Origin: Sulfurospirillum sp.
GTDB taxonomy: Bacteria > Campylobacterota > Campylobacteria > Campylobacterales > Sulfurospirillaceae
Assembly: GCA_016744795.1 (NCBI GenBank)
Contig: JADGDR010000010.1
Location: 21,237 to 85,236 of the forward strand
Reading direction: 5' to 3'
DNA length: 64,000 nucleotides
Shown here: one piece after another, positions 55,097-64,000 of the stretch
Position numbering within the stretch: the stretch's first letter is position 1
Layout: every line of letters begins with the position of its first letter
The notes under the pieces: generated by a model
What the model saw: only the letters and a program-made list of their open reading frames with translations
Told to the model about the DNA's origin: nothing
The model's database searches: none
Translations under genes and position numbers: made by a program

Positions 55097-55891
55097 GTGA
55101 AAAAACTTTTTTTAATTCTGCTTACTACTGTACTAATGTCTAGTGCTAATGCAAGTAACGATAAAATAGGAACTTATGAAAAACTTGGTAATTTTGTTTC
55201 TCTAGATTTGGTATTTACTGACGAAAATGGTATGACAAAAACTTTAGGTGAATTTATGAGTAATAAACCAACCGTCATATCTGTAAACTATTTTAACTGT
55301 CCTGGTGTTTGTGGTCCTCAAATTGATGGTATTACACGTACTATTGATAGAATGGAACTCACAGAAGGTAAGGATTACAAAGCTTTAACTATTAGTTTTG
55401 TAAAAACAGATACACCAAAAGATGCAAAAAACTTCAAAAATAACCACATTAATGTTATCAGAAAAGATTTTGATCACAATGCATGGAACTTTCTAGTTAC
55501 AAACAATCAAAAAACAATAGACACTTTAACACAATCTCTAGGATATGAATATAAAAAAATCATTAATAAACAAGGTTTAGTAGATTATATACACCCTGCT
55601 GGATTAGTTGTTCTGTCTCCCAATGGAAAAATAACTAGATACCTAAGTGGCATAAAATATCTATCATTTGACTTAAAAATGGCTCTTTTAGAAGCTTCTG
55701 AAGGAACAGTAAGACCCACAATAACTAGAGCATTATCATACTGTTTTTCATTTGACCCTGAAAATAGCAAATATGTCTTAGCAACAAATAAAATACTAGC
55801 CACTATTATTTTGACGTTTATTTTTGTTTTTTTTATGTACATGCTAATTAGTGGAAAAAAAAGAAAAAAAGGAGATAATTACAATGAGTAA
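55097..55891 (+). CDS. SCO-like protein with C-terminal TM anchor
   Basis: 264 residues: signal peptide (about 1-19), thioredoxin fold with CPGVC (NYFNCPGVCGPQ), His in IHPAGLVVL, then a C-terminal TM helix (about 232-252) and a basic tail. Differs from the first SCO by its tail anchor. Starts at GTG with AAGG upstream, and overlaps ctaD by 8 bp. Likely assembles CuA of the oxidase encoded next. Confidence 0.88.
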   Translation: MKKLFLILLTTVLMSSANASNDKIGTYEKLGNFVSLDLVFTDENGMTKTLGEFMSNKPTVISVNYFNCPGVCGPQIDGITRTIDRMELTEGKDYKALTISFVKTDTPKDAKNFKNNHINVIRKDFDHNAWNFLVTNNQKTIDTLTQSLGYEYKKIINKQGLVDYIHPAGLVVLSPNGKITRYLSGIKYLSFDLKMALLEASEGTVRPTITRALSYCFSFDPENSKYVLATNKILATIILTFIFVFFMYMLISGKKRKKGDNYNE

Positions 55892-57551
55892 TGTTCACAA
55901 AAGTTTTTATGATGAAACTCATACAGTATTTGGGCATCATAAAAATAAAATATTACAATGGATATTTAGTATAGACCATAAGCGTATAGCTTTATTATAT
56001 CTATTTGTTATGTTTGCATTTTTTGCTGTAGCAGTTTCAACTGCTTTGGTAATGCGTTTAGAACTGTTTAGTCCAGGTCAAGATTTTATAGACCCAGATA
56101 CTTATAATCAAGCTTTTACACTTCATGGTGTAATCATGATATTTTTATTTATCATTCCTGGTATTCCTGCGGTGTTAGGCAACTTTTTGCTACCTCTGCA
56201 ACTTGGTGCAAGAGATGTATCTTTTCCAAAGATAAATCTACTTTCATGGTGGCTATATATGCTAGGAGCTCTCTTAGCAGTTACATCTTTGTTTATAGGA
56301 GATGGATTTGCCGATACTGGTTGGACTTTTTATGCACCTTACAGCATAAAAACAGATACAAATGTCATTTGGGCATTAAGTGCAGCTTTTATACTTGGTT
56401 TTGCCTCTATTTTAACAGGCATAAACTTTGTTGTAACAATTCATAGACTCAGAGCTCCAGGAATGGGGTTTTTCAAAATGCCTCTTTTTGTTTGGAGCCT
56501 TTACGCTACTTCATGGATACAAATCTTAGCAACTCCTGTTGTAGGAATTTCCTTAATTATGGTCATACTTGAACGGACATTTGGAATTGGTATTTTTGAC
56601 CCTACCAAAGGTGGAGACCCTGTTCTTTTAGAGCATATGTTCTGGATTTATTCACACCCGGCCGTTTATCTTATGATACTTCCTGCTTTTGGTATTGCTT
56701 CTGAAATAGTTCCAACATTCTGTAGAAAGCCTATTTTTGGTTACCATGCTATTGCAATTTCAAGTGCAATGATTGCGGGCGTTGGTTACTTGGTTTGGGG
56801 GCATCATATGTATACTTCTGGTGAATCAGAGATGATAAAATTAATTTTTTCTGCTCTAACTTTTTTTGTTGCAGTTCCTACTGGTGTTAAGTTTTTTGAC
56901 TGGATTGCAACTATGTACAAAGCTTCGATTGATTTTAAAACACCAATGCTTTGGACAGTTGGTACATTTATTACTTTCATAATTGGAGGACTTACTGGGC
57001 TTATTGTAGCTTCTGTTGGAGTTGATATTTATCTTCATGATACTTATTTTGTTGTTGCTCACTTTCACTACGCTATTCTTGGTGGTGTTGTTTTTCTTAT
57101 GTTTGCAGGAATGCACTACTGGTTTCCAAAAATCACAGGAAAAATGTACAATGAAAAACATGCAGCAAGAGCTTTTTATACTATATTTATAGGCTTTAAC
57201 TTACTTTGGTTTCCGATGTTTATTGCAGGTATGTTAGGTATGCCTAGACGCTATTTTGATTATCTTCCTGAGTTTGAGATATGGCATAAGCTAGCTACTA
57301 TTGGTTCTTGGGTATTTGCTCTTGGACTTATATATATGTTTTATACTCTCTACCGTGGTTGGAGATATGGTGAGCTTGCTGGTCCAAATCCTTGGAATGC
57401 AACAACACTAGAATGGCAAATACCATCACCTCCTCAACTTCCAAATTTTGGAGAGATTCCATATGTAGATTATATGCCCTATGAGTATAAAAATGGTGAA
57501 CCTGTTCGTCATTTAGATCTTTCAGTAAAGGAGGACAAACCTCATGAGTAA
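55884..57551 (+). CDS. ctaD: caa3-type cytochrome c oxidase subunit I, A2 type
   Basis: 555 residues, twelve TM helices. Heme and CuB ligands are present: FTLHGVIM, SHPAVYLM, VWGHHMYTSG, and VAHFHYAILG. The D-channel segment GNFLLPLQLGARD is intact. The usual Glu of GHPEVY is missing and replaced by the YSHP motif (WIYSHPAVY), which marks A2-type heme-copper oxidases of the Thermus/Rhodothermus kind. ATG at 55884 has AAAGGAG upstream; a longer frame lies inside the SCO gene. Reduces oxygen and pumps protons. Confidence 0.93.
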   Translation: MSNVHKSFYDETHTVFGHHKNKILQWIFSIDHKRIALLYLFVMFAFFAVAVSTALVMRLELFSPGQDFIDPDTYNQAFTLHGVIMIFLFIIPGIPAVLGNFLLPLQLGARDVSFPKINLLSWWLYMLGALLAVTSLFIGDGFADTGWTFYAPYSIKTDTNVIWALSAAFILGFASILTGINFVVTIHRLRAPGMGFFKMPLFVWSLYATSWIQILATPVVGISLIMVILERTFGIGIFDPTKGGDPVLLEHMFWIYSHPAVYLMILPAFGIASEIVPTFCRKPIFGYHAIAISSAMIAGVGYLVWGHHMYTSGESEMIKLIFSALTFFVAVPTGVKFFDWIATMYKASIDFKTPMLWTVGTFITFIIGGLTGLIVASVGVDIYLHDTYFVVAHFHYAILGGVVFLMFAGMHYWFPKITGKMYNEKHAARAFYTIFIGFNLLWFPMFIAGMLGMPRRYFDYLPEFEIWHKLATIGSWVFALGLIYMFYTLYRGWRYGELAGPNPWNATTLEWQIPSPPQLPNFGEIPYVDYMPYEYKNGEPVRHLDLSVKEDKPHE

Positions 57552-58206
57552 TGCAAGTTCAACTGAACCTGAAATAGTTTATGATAAACAAGGGAACCCA
57601 CATGAAGTAATCGATTTCAACAACGATTACGAGGGTGCTAAACTTGGTTTTTGGCTATTTATCTTTACAGAAATTATGATATTTGGTGCAATGTTTTTAG
57701 TATTTGGTTTTTATCTATTTCAATTTTCTCCTGATTTTATCGCAGCCTCAGAAGGACTAAATAGAGTCTTGGGTGGAACCAATACTTTTATACTTCTTCT
57801 TAGTGCATTAAGCATGGGACTCTCTTTAGTTAAATTAAGAAATGGGAAAATAGATGAATCAAAAAAGTTTATCTGGATAACTATTATCCTCGCAACTATA
57901 TTTTTAACAATCAAGTATTTTGAATGGTCCCATGAAATTCACATTGGTATATACCCAGGTTCTCCTACTCTTGATGCTTTGAGCGATGGTACTAAACTAT
58001 TTTTTGGTTTATACTTCACTATGACAGGTCTTCATGGACTGCACATCATCATAGGTATAGGTGTAATGTTTTGGGTTTTAGCTCTTATTAATAGCGGTAA
58101 AATAACTTCAACAAACTTTGTTGTTTTAGAAAATACTGCTTTATATTGGGATTTGGTTCACCTTGTTTGGGTGTTTGTTTTTCCTCTATTTTATCTGATT
58201 TATTAG
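57544..58206 (+). CDS. ctaE: Cytochrome c oxidase subunit III
   Basis: 220 residues with five TM helices and the family motifs KLGFWLFIFTEIMIFG, MTGLHGLHIIIG and WDLVHLVWVFVFPLFYL. Starts within the ctaD stop (ATGAGTAA overlap). Confidence 0.92.
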   Translation: MSNASSTEPEIVYDKQGNPHEVIDFNNDYEGAKLGFWLFIFTEIMIFGAMFLVFGFYLFQFSPDFIAASEGLNRVLGGTNTFILLLSALSMGLSLVKLRNGKIDESKKFIWITIILATIFLTIKYFEWSHEIHIGIYPGSPTLDALSDGTKLFFGLYFTMTGLHGLHIIIGIGVMFWVLALINSGKITSTNFVVLENTALYWDLVHLVWVFVFPLFYLIY

Positions 58207-58212
58207 GAGTTT

Positions 58213-58542
58213 ATGATGAATACAAATTCAAATCAAGAATCTCATCCAATTAATGCCTCAGTATATTACAATGTCTTCTTTTTATTAATTGGACTCACTG
58301 TTTTAACTCTGCTACAACCTGTAATTATAAATTTAGATTTAGGCTCAACGTTGATAGTTCAATTAGGCATTGCTTTCACAAAAGCATTTTTCATTGTTGC
58401 ATACTATATGCATATAAAATCGTCTTCTCCTTTATTTAAAAAACTAATTTATACTACAGTTGTATTGTGGTTTGTTTTATACGGTTTGATGGCGATAGAT
58501 ACCTACTATAGGTATACTCCAAATGACTTATTTAATAACTAG
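58213..58542 (+). CDS. ctaF: caa3-type oxidase subunit IV
   Basis: 109 residues with three TM helices and AFFIVAYYMHIK, as in prokaryotic COX4 (CtaF/CoxD-like) subunits. Six bases after ctaE. The symbol is by family and position. Confidence 0.85.
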   Translation: MMNTNSNQESHPINASVYYNVFFLLIGLTVLTLLQPVIINLDLGSTLIVQLGIAFTKAFFIVAYYMHIKSSSPLFKKLIYTTVVLWFVLYGLMAIDTYYRYTPNDLFNN

Positions 58543-58554
58543 GGAAGGATTGTT

Positions 58555-59820
58555 ATGTTAGAAGGAATAAAAGGCGTATCAAGTTTCGCTGGTGAAGTAG
58601 ATTTGGCTATATGGGTTGTTGTTGGACTTTCAATTCTTATTTTTCTACTTGTGGTTGGAGTAATGTTTTACTTCTTATATAAATATAGCAATAAGAGGCA
58701 CTCAAGAGACCAAATTAAGAATATAGAACACAATTTACCACTTGAAATAACTTGGACTGTAGCACCTATGATACTCTTAGCAGTTATGTTTTACTATGGA
58801 TATACTAGTTTAAAAGCAATGAGAACCATACCTGCTCAAAATATGGAAGTAAAAGTAACAGGTCAAATGTGGTTTTGGACCCACGAGTACCCAAATGGTA
58901 AAAAAACAAAAGATTTATATGTACCAATTGGAGAGAATATAAAACTTGCAATTACAGCAAAGAAAAATGATGTACTTCATAGTTATTATGTACCAGCTTT
59001 AAGACTAAAGCAAGACGCTGTTCCAGGCAAGATATATAATGCTTGGTTTAAAGCAACTCAAACTGGAGCATTTGATATACTCTGTGCTGAATACTGTGGT
59101 ACTAGACACTCTTATATGCTTGCCAAAGTTTATGTTTTAGAAAAAGACAAGTTTGATGAATGGTACAACAGTGACAAAAAAACTCCATTTGATAAAAAAG
59201 AAAAAATTCCACTTCATCCCGGACTCACACTTCTAAATGATAATGGTTGTACTGGTTGTCACTCACTTGATGGTTCAGCTTTAGTTGGTCCAAGCTACAA
59301 AGATATATTTGGAAGAAAAGTAAAAGTTGCAGTAGATGGCTCACTTAAAGAGATACTTACAGATGAAAATTATCTCAAACGTGCTATTTTAAACCCAGAT
59401 GCTGAAATAGTTGATGGATATAGTGGTGGCATGATGAGTTCATATAAAGACATTATCAGTGATGAAGATATAGATAAAATTATTGATTACTTTAAGGGTG
59501 GAAAAATTGAAGTAAAAGTAGACAAAAAAGCAAAAGCAATGGCTATCTTAGATAATAATGGTTGTACTGGTTGTCACTCACTTGATGGTTCCGTGCTAGT
59601 TGGACCAAGTTACAAAGGCATGTTTGGACGAACTGTAAAGGTTAAGATAGGTGATTCACTCAAAGAAGTAGTCAGTAATGAAGATTATCTTAAACGTGCA
59701 ATTTTAGAACCAGATACTGAAGTAGTTGATGGTTTTAGTGGTGGAATGATGAGCTCATACAAGGGTATTCTTAGTGATGAAGATATTGATTCACTTATAG
59801 AATATTTTAAAGGACTTTAA
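58555..59820 (+). CDS. ctaC: caa3-type oxidase subunit II with two fused cytochrome c domains
   Basis: 421 residues: two TM helices (about 17-45 and 65-82), CuA domain with His in DVLHSYYVP and the CuA motif CAEYCGTRHSYM, then two tandem heme-c domains (about 220-318 and 325-421). Both contain NGCTGCHSLDGS, LVGPSYK, and GGMMSSYK, the Met ligand region. The usual caa3 subunit II has one such domain. Unit spacing is exactly 105 codons. It should accept electrons from a soluble or membrane cytochrome and pass them to CuA. Confidence 0.93.
   Translation: MLEGIKGVSSFAGEVDLAIWVVVGLSILIFLLVVGVMFYFLYKYSNKRHSRDQIKNIEHNLPLEITWTVAPMILLAVMFYYGYTSLKAMRTIPAQNMEVKVTGQMWFWTHEYPNGKKTKDLYVPIGENIKLAITAKKNDVLHSYYVPALRLKQDAVPGKIYNAWFKATQTGAFDILCAEYCGTRHSYMLAKVYVLEKDKFDEWYNSDKKTPFDKKEKIPLHPGLTLLNDNGCTGCHSLDGSALVGPSYKDIFGRKVKVAVDGSLKEILTDENYLKRAILNPDAEIVDGYSGGMMSSYKDIISDEDIDKIIDYFKGGKIEVKVDKKAKAMAILDNNGCTGCHSLDGSVLVGPSYKGMFGRTVKVKIGDSLKEVVSNEDYLKRAILEPDTEVVDGFSGGMMSSYKGILSDEDIDSLIEYFKGL
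59239..59820 (+). repeat. Intragenic tandem duplication of the heme-c domain in ctaC
   Basis: The two heme-c coding units are spaced by 315 bp, with long identical stretches around the CxxCH codons (59242 and 59557). The similarity at DNA level suggests a fairly recent duplication or gene conversion. Confidence 0.8.
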
Positions 59821-59821
59821 T

Positions 59822-60712
59822 ATGAAAACAACAACTCTAGTTAACGCTTCAGCAACACTAAAAGATTATCTATCTTTCACAAAAGCTCTTCTTTCAGCTG
59901 CCGTAGGAATTCCTGGAGTTTTTGTTTACCTTTTAGGAACAACAGAAGTAAAAATAGATTTATGGATTTCTACTTTTGCTATTTTTTTATTAGCACTTGG
60001 TGTTTGTGCCTTAAATCAATTTCAAGAGCGTCACTTAGACGCTCTTATGCCAAGAACTAAAAACAGACCGCTAGTCACTGGACGTATTAGCGAAAAAGAA
60101 GCAATAGGTATTATAATTGGTCTAATTGGACTTTCAATAATTGTTATCTATACTGTGTTAGATTTTACTGGTGTAACGATTTTTGCTTTGGTAGTATTGA
60201 TTTACAATGGGATTTATACTCCTATGAAAAAAATTAGTCCTTATGCTGTTTTTCCTGGTGCTCTTTTAGGAGTTATTCCTCCTATCATCATGTGGATGGC
60301 TACTGGGGAAAGTCTACTTAATCACTCTTTTTTATCTTTAGCATGGTTTTATTTCATCTGGCAAATGCCTCATTTTTGGCTTTTAGTTTTGGTTTATCAT
60401 AAAGATTACAAAGAAGCTGGATTTCCTACAATGATAGATGTTTTAGGAGGCGAAGGCTTAGCAAGAATCACTTATATATGGATTTTATTCACTATCATCA
60501 GTGGGCTTATGGCTGTATCATTTTTTATGCCTGAGAGCAGTATTATATTAGGTATAATTTTATTTCACTCTATTTTTATGCTCTATAAGGGAGTTATACT
60601 TCTTTACAAAGATACTTGGAAAAACAAAAGAACATGTAGAAAAACTTTTATGCAATTGAACTTATATACACTTTTAGTAATAGGACTTTTGGTTCTTGAT
60701 AAGTGGGTTTAA
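59822..60712 (+). CDS. ctaB: Protoheme IX farnesyltransferase (heme O synthase)
   Basis: 296 residues, UbiA family, about nine TM helices: NQFQERHLDALMPRTKNRPL contains the Asp-rich prenyl diphosphate site. Makes heme O for the a-type hemes of the oxidase. No ctaA (heme A synthase) is seen in the window, so the oxidase may carry heme O, or ctaA lies elsewhere. Confidence 0.93.
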   Translation: MKTTTLVNASATLKDYLSFTKALLSAAVGIPGVFVYLLGTTEVKIDLWISTFAIFLLALGVCALNQFQERHLDALMPRTKNRPLVTGRISEKEAIGIIIGLIGLSIIVIYTVLDFTGVTIFALVVLIYNGIYTPMKKISPYAVFPGALLGVIPPIIMWMATGESLLNHSFLSLAWFYFIWQMPHFWLLVLVYHKDYKEAGFPTMIDVLGGEGLARITYIWILFTIISGLMAVSFFMPESSIILGIILFHSIFMLYKGVILLYKDTWKNKRTCRKTFMQLNLYTLLVIGLLVLDKWV

Positions 60713-60818
60713 GACATATAAAATCTAATTAATTACTGATTTTTAACATATAATTTTTTCATATAACATTTAGTAAACTCAAATAGTGTAAAATACTTTA
60801 AACTTAAAAGGTAAATAA

Positions 60819-62921
60819 GTGCATACAAACTTAATAACAAAAAACTTAAAGCTTAACACAGGTACTGTTGAATCAAAAAAAGAAGAGATAAAAAAGCAAT
60901 TTTTAAAAACTTATGAACTTTTTGAGAGACAGTTTGAGATATTTGTAGATGATGATGTTTTTTATGAAAGACCTGAACCTCTTCGTCATCAGCTTATTTT
61001 TTATTTTGGACATACTGCTACTTTTTATATAAATAAACTTTTATGTGGTAAGTTTATTGAAAAAAGAATCAATCCTGCATATGAATCTATGTTTGCAATA
61101 GGTGTTGATGAAATGAGCTGGGATGATTTAAATACAGCTCACTACGATTGGCCAAGTGTCAATAAGGTAAGAGAGTATAGACAGCAGACTAAAGAACTAG
61201 TTTTAGATTATATAAAAAATGTAAAATTTAGCTTACCCATAACATGGGAAAGCCCTATGTGGGTTATCTTAATGGGAATAGAACACGAAAAAATTCATAT
61301 AGAAACATCTTCTGTCTTACATAGACAACTAGATATTTCAAAAGTAAAAAATCACAATAACTTTCTTATATGTACTGATATTAGTGAAGATTATCCTAAA
61401 AATGAACTTCTACATGTAAAGGGTTTACATGTAAAGCTTGGAAAAAGAAAAGATGATGTTTATTATGGTTGGGATAACGAATATGGAGAACATGAACAAA
61501 CTATAGAAGACTTTAAAGCTTCCAAATATATTGTAAGCAATGGAGAGTTTTTAGAGTTTGTAACTGATGGAGGATATGAGAATGATGAGTTTTGGTCAGA
61601 TGAGGGTAGAAAATGGAAAACCTATACAAAAGCAAAACACCCTACTTTTTGGATAAAAAAATCAAATGAATATAGTTATAAGGCTTTGACAAAAACACTA
61701 CGTCTTCCTCAAAATTGGCCAGTTGACGTAAACTATCTTGAAGCCGAAGCATTTTGCAACTATAAAAGTAAAAAACTTGCACTTAATATAACCCTGCCTA
61801 CAGAAGAGATGTATATATGTCTTAGAAAAAACTGTGGTATAAAAAATGAAGTAAACGTAACTGCAAACGTAAACTTTGAACATTTTAGCTCTTCTGTTCC
61901 TGTTGACAAATTTGAACATAATGGTTTTTACGATGTTGTAGGAAATGTGTGGCAATGGACTTCAACTCCTATAGATGGGTTTAAAGGCTTTGAAGTACAT
62001 CCTTTGTATGATGATTTTAGTGTACCTACTTTTGATACAAAACATCATATTATCAAAGGTGGTTCTTGGGCATCTATGGGTAATGAGCTTTTAGCAGATA
62101 GCAGATATGCTTTTAGAAAACACTTCTTTCAACATGCTGGATTTAGATATGTGGAAGCAAAACAAGAAGATATTAATGAAGAGTTTTATTATGAAAAAGA
62201 TGAAATTATATCTCAGTATTGTGAATTTCACTATGGAGAAGAACACTTTAATATCCAAAATTTTCTTACAAAAGTTACTGATATCTCCAATAAATATACC
62301 ATAAATAAAGGACGAGTTTTAGACATAGGCTGTAGTGTTGGACGAGCTTCGTTTGAGCTTTGTAAAAGTTTTGAGTGTGTGACAGGCATAGACTTTAGTG
62401 CTAGATTCATTAATGTTGCACAATCATTGAAAGATAATGAAATATTAAGATTTGAGAAAACAATAGAAGGTGATATAACTCAGCAAAAAGAGATAACCTT
62501 AAAAGACCTAGGAGTACAAAAATCAGATTTAGAAAAGTTAGAGTTTTGGCAAGGAGATGCTTGTAACTTAAAACCTCATTTTAAAAACTATGACCTCATC
62601 ATAGCTATTAATCTACTTGATAGACTCTATGACCCTGAACTTTTTTTAAGAGATATTGCTAAAAGACTCAATAAAGATGGAATTTTTATAGTTGGAAGCC
62701 CTTTTACTTGGAGCGAAAAGTATGTAAAAAAAGAGCATTGGCTCGGTGGAAAAATACAAAATGGAAAAAATATATACTCGCAAGAGAGACTAAATAAAAT
62801 TCTAAGTGATGAATTTGAACCGATTAACAAGCCTTTTGAAATGGAGTTTATTATACAAGAACATATAAGAAAATACCAACATACGTTTAGTCAGTTTTCT
62901 ATATGGAAAAAATTATGCTAA
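60819..62921 (+). CDS. ovoA: OvoA: 5-histidylcysteine sulfoxide synthase fused to methyltransferase (ovothiol synthesis)
   Basis: 700 residues in three parts: DinB-like domain (about 25-170) with iron-binding HX3HXE (HEKIHIE, near 154-160), FGE-sulfatase domain (about 195-455, GFYDVVGNVWQWTSTPIDGF, KGGSWAS), and a SAM methyltransferase (about 470-700, VLDIGCSVGRASFEL). This matches OvoA, which joins cysteine to histidine with oxygen and then N-methylates. The reaction needs O2, consistent with the adjacent oxidase. Starts at GTG with AAAAGG. Two TACATGTA motifs lie 15 bp apart inside it. The C-S lyase OvoB is not in the window. Confidence 0.9.
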   Translation: MHTNLITKNLKLNTGTVESKKEEIKKQFLKTYELFERQFEIFVDDDVFYERPEPLRHQLIFYFGHTATFYINKLLCGKFIEKRINPAYESMFAIGVDEMSWDDLNTAHYDWPSVNKVREYRQQTKELVLDYIKNVKFSLPITWESPMWVILMGIEHEKIHIETSSVLHRQLDISKVKNHNNFLICTDISEDYPKNELLHVKGLHVKLGKRKDDVYYGWDNEYGEHEQTIEDFKASKYIVSNGEFLEFVTDGGYENDEFWSDEGRKWKTYTKAKHPTFWIKKSNEYSYKALTKTLRLPQNWPVDVNYLEAEAFCNYKSKKLALNITLPTEEMYICLRKNCGIKNEVNVTANVNFEHFSSSVPVDKFEHNGFYDVVGNVWQWTSTPIDGFKGFEVHPLYDDFSVPTFDTKHHIIKGGSWASMGNELLADSRYAFRKHFFQHAGFRYVEAKQEDINEEFYYEKDEIISQYCEFHYGEEHFNIQNFLTKVTDISNKYTINKGRVLDIGCSVGRASFELCKSFECVTGIDFSARFINVAQSLKDNEILRFEKTIEGDITQQKEITLKDLGVQKSDLEKLEFWQGDACNLKPHFKNYDLIIAINLLDRLYDPELFLRDIAKRLNKDGIFIVGSPFTWSEKYVKKEHWLGGKIQNGKNIYSQERLNKILSDEFEPINKPFEMEFIIQEHIRKYQHTFSQFSIWKKLC
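61411..61433. repeat. Two TACATGTA palindromes in direct succession
   Basis: TACATGTA at 61411-61418 and 61426-61433, each followed by AAAG or AAGG, coding for LHVK twice (LLHVKGLHVKLG). Part of the dispersed family of about 25 copies described in the findings. Confidence 0.85.
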
Positions 62922-62946
62922 AATCAGAAGAAAAAGGTATCCATAA

Positions 62947-63342
62947 ATGGACATTTCAACTCCAGCACTTCTCTTCCCTGCAGTTTCACTTCTGCTTCTT
63001 GCATATACAAATCGATTTTTAGCAGTCGCAAGCCTAATAAGACTTTTAAGTAACCAAATAAGAACAAAAGATAACTGTGAAGTAAAAGAACAGATAAATA
63101 ACCTAAAACGCAGACTAGAACTAACAAAATGGATGCAACTTTTTGGAGTTATATCTATATTGTTATGCACAATCTCAATGTTTTGGCTTTTTCTAGAATA
63201 CATAGAACTAGGCAAAAAAATATTTGGCATTAGTTTAGGAGCTATGTGTATCTCGCTATTATTATCTTTATGGGAAGTATATATCTCTACTATTGCACTC
63301 AATATGGAACTTGAAGATTTAGATGATAAGTGTAAAAAATAA
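62947..63342 (+). CDS. DUF2721-like small membrane protein
   Basis: 131 residues with three hydrophobic segments, starting ISTPALLFPAVSLLLLAYTNRF and ending LEDLDDKC. This matches the DUF2721 family, whose function is unknown. Ends one base before the convergent RraA-like stop. Confidence 0.75.
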   Translation: MDISTPALLFPAVSLLLLAYTNRFLAVASLIRLLSNQIRTKDNCEVKEQINNLKRRLELTKWMQLFGVISILLCTISMFWLFLEYIELGKKIFGISLGAMCISLLLSLWEVYISTIALNMELEDLDDKCKK

Positions 63343-63951
63343 CTATTGCTTGTTTAAATGTTTTTGAACAATTTTATAATGATTTGCTTCCCACTCATCT
63401 AAACTTAAACTTGCTTCTTTATCAGCTTTATTTTTAGCTTGAGTGTAAATAGCTTGTGCATTATCTTTTGGAATCACAGCAATTCCTTCTTCGTCAGCTA
63501 CGATAATATCACCAGAATTTACATTTATGCCACCACATGTAATAGGTGTATTTAAAGGTAAAACTTCTTTTTTTATACCAGGCATTGGGATAACGCCTCT
63601 TGCAAAGACAGGAAATGAAGCTTCTCTAACTTCTTTTATATCACGTATAAGACCATCTATAACTAAACCTGCAATTCCTCTTTTTTGAGCAATTGCACAA
63701 ACATTTCCACCAACTACTGCAAAATCCATACTATTTGCTTTTGCAACTATAACAGAACCTACTGGGGCATCATATATTGCGGCGTGTAACATTAGATTGT
63801 CACCAGGAGCCATCTCCACTGTGTAAGCAGGACCAGAAATACGTGGTATAGGTTGCCATAAAGCTTTAATACCAAAATCCATAAAACTTTCTCTTTTTAA
63901 CGCTCCAGCATAATCTGTTGGTGCTATAGTAGCAAATTTTTCGTAATTCAT
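63343..63951 (-). CDS. RraA-like / 4-hydroxy-4-methyl-2-oxoglutarate aldolase family protein
   Basis: 202 residues with GGNVCAIAQKRGIAGLVIDG, RDIKEVREASFPVFARGVIP and GDIIVADEEGIAVIP, the family core. RraA homologues inhibit RNase E or act as aldolases; HMG aldolases keep the RD pair in GLIRDIKE, which is present. Either role is possible. Confidence 0.8.
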   Translation of the reverse strand: MNYEKFATIAPTDYAGALKRESFMDFGIKALWQPIPRISGPAYTVEMAPGDNLMLHAAIYDAPVGSVIVAKANSMDFAVVGGNVCAIAQKRGIAGLVIDGLIRDIKEVREASFPVFARGVIPMPGIKKEVLPLNTPITCGGINVNSGDIIVADEEGIAVIPKDNAQAIYTQAKNKADKEASLSLDEWEANHYKIVQKHLNKQ

Positions 63952-64000
63952 TTTATCTCCTTTGGTTCATTTATACCGTAATTTATTTAAGTTTAAAATC

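Noticed and set aside
53623..60712. Integrative island using tRNA-Met as attachment site
   Set aside because: No integrase and no repeat of the tRNA 3' end was found downstream of the oxidase genes, so only proximity remains.

Overview
The window is AT-rich DNA from a Campylobacterota (Epsilonproteobacteria) chromosome. The evidence is a nap locus with a Tat-signal NapA, a GltX2-type glutamyl-tRNA synthetase, a short GNAT-type N-acetylglutamate synthase, an extended TrmB, and long runs of overlapping housekeeping genes in an order typical of that phylum. A free-living, respiring, Sulfurimonas-like organism fits best. I cannot fix the genus from sequence alone.

Layout. 1-9418 (all minus strand) is a nitrogen-oxide and cytochrome respiration locus. 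It holds the 5' part of napA, a NarX/PilJ-like membrane sensor without a kinase, a Crp/Fnr regulator, two unknown exported proteins, an octaheme HAO-family cytochrome c, an NrfD-like and an NrfC-like subunit, a tetraheme cytochrome, and a second Crp/Fnr regulator that appears to start at ATA. The napA promoter and the promoter region of the cytochrome operon share a TGAC-N4-GTCA site, so both may be driven by one or both regulators.

9569-14773 holds glnS (GlnRS fused to a YqeY-like domain) and a gltX2-type gene. They are separated by a 1.68-kb segment with 20-bp terminal inverted repeats that is packed with REP-like and hairpin repeats and carries one unknown ORF. 14773-23054 (plus) holds yggT, a lytic transglycosylase, mobB, fbp, a small Cys-rich protein, metG, a Mur-ligase-like protein, ybeY and a Na+/Ca2+ exchanger; one lipoprotein gene in it (16684-17178) is on the minus strand. 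23075-37053 (minus) is a cell-envelope operon (mltD-rlpA-hisB-kdsC-lptC-lptA-engB-argO-like-mreD-like-mrdA), then tatD, a histidine kinase with a REC-REC-GGDEF partner, recN and nadK. aspS-adk follow on plus. 39446-52329 (minus) is a long chain: rluD-like, FN3 lipoprotein, trmB, ftsE, ftsX, envC-like, pyrH, rpoZ, spoT, tyrS, nitronate monooxygenase and amidase. rodA and tRNA-Met(CAT) follow on plus.

53790-60712 is an aerobic module: PCuAC copper chaperone, two SCO proteins, then a complete A2-type caa3 oxidase (ctaD, ctaE, subunit IV, and ctaC carrying two tandem heme-c domains) and ctaB. It is followed by ovoA (ovothiol synthesis), a DUF2721 protein and an RraA-like protein. The nap/HAO module and the oxidase module would let the cell use either nitrogen oxides or oxygen as electron acceptor.

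A dispersed 8-bp palindrome, TACATGTA (often CTTTACATGTAAAG), occurs about 25 times across the window, mostly inside genes. It behaves like a highly iterated palindrome. No CRISPR array, rRNA, prophage or complete transposase was seen.
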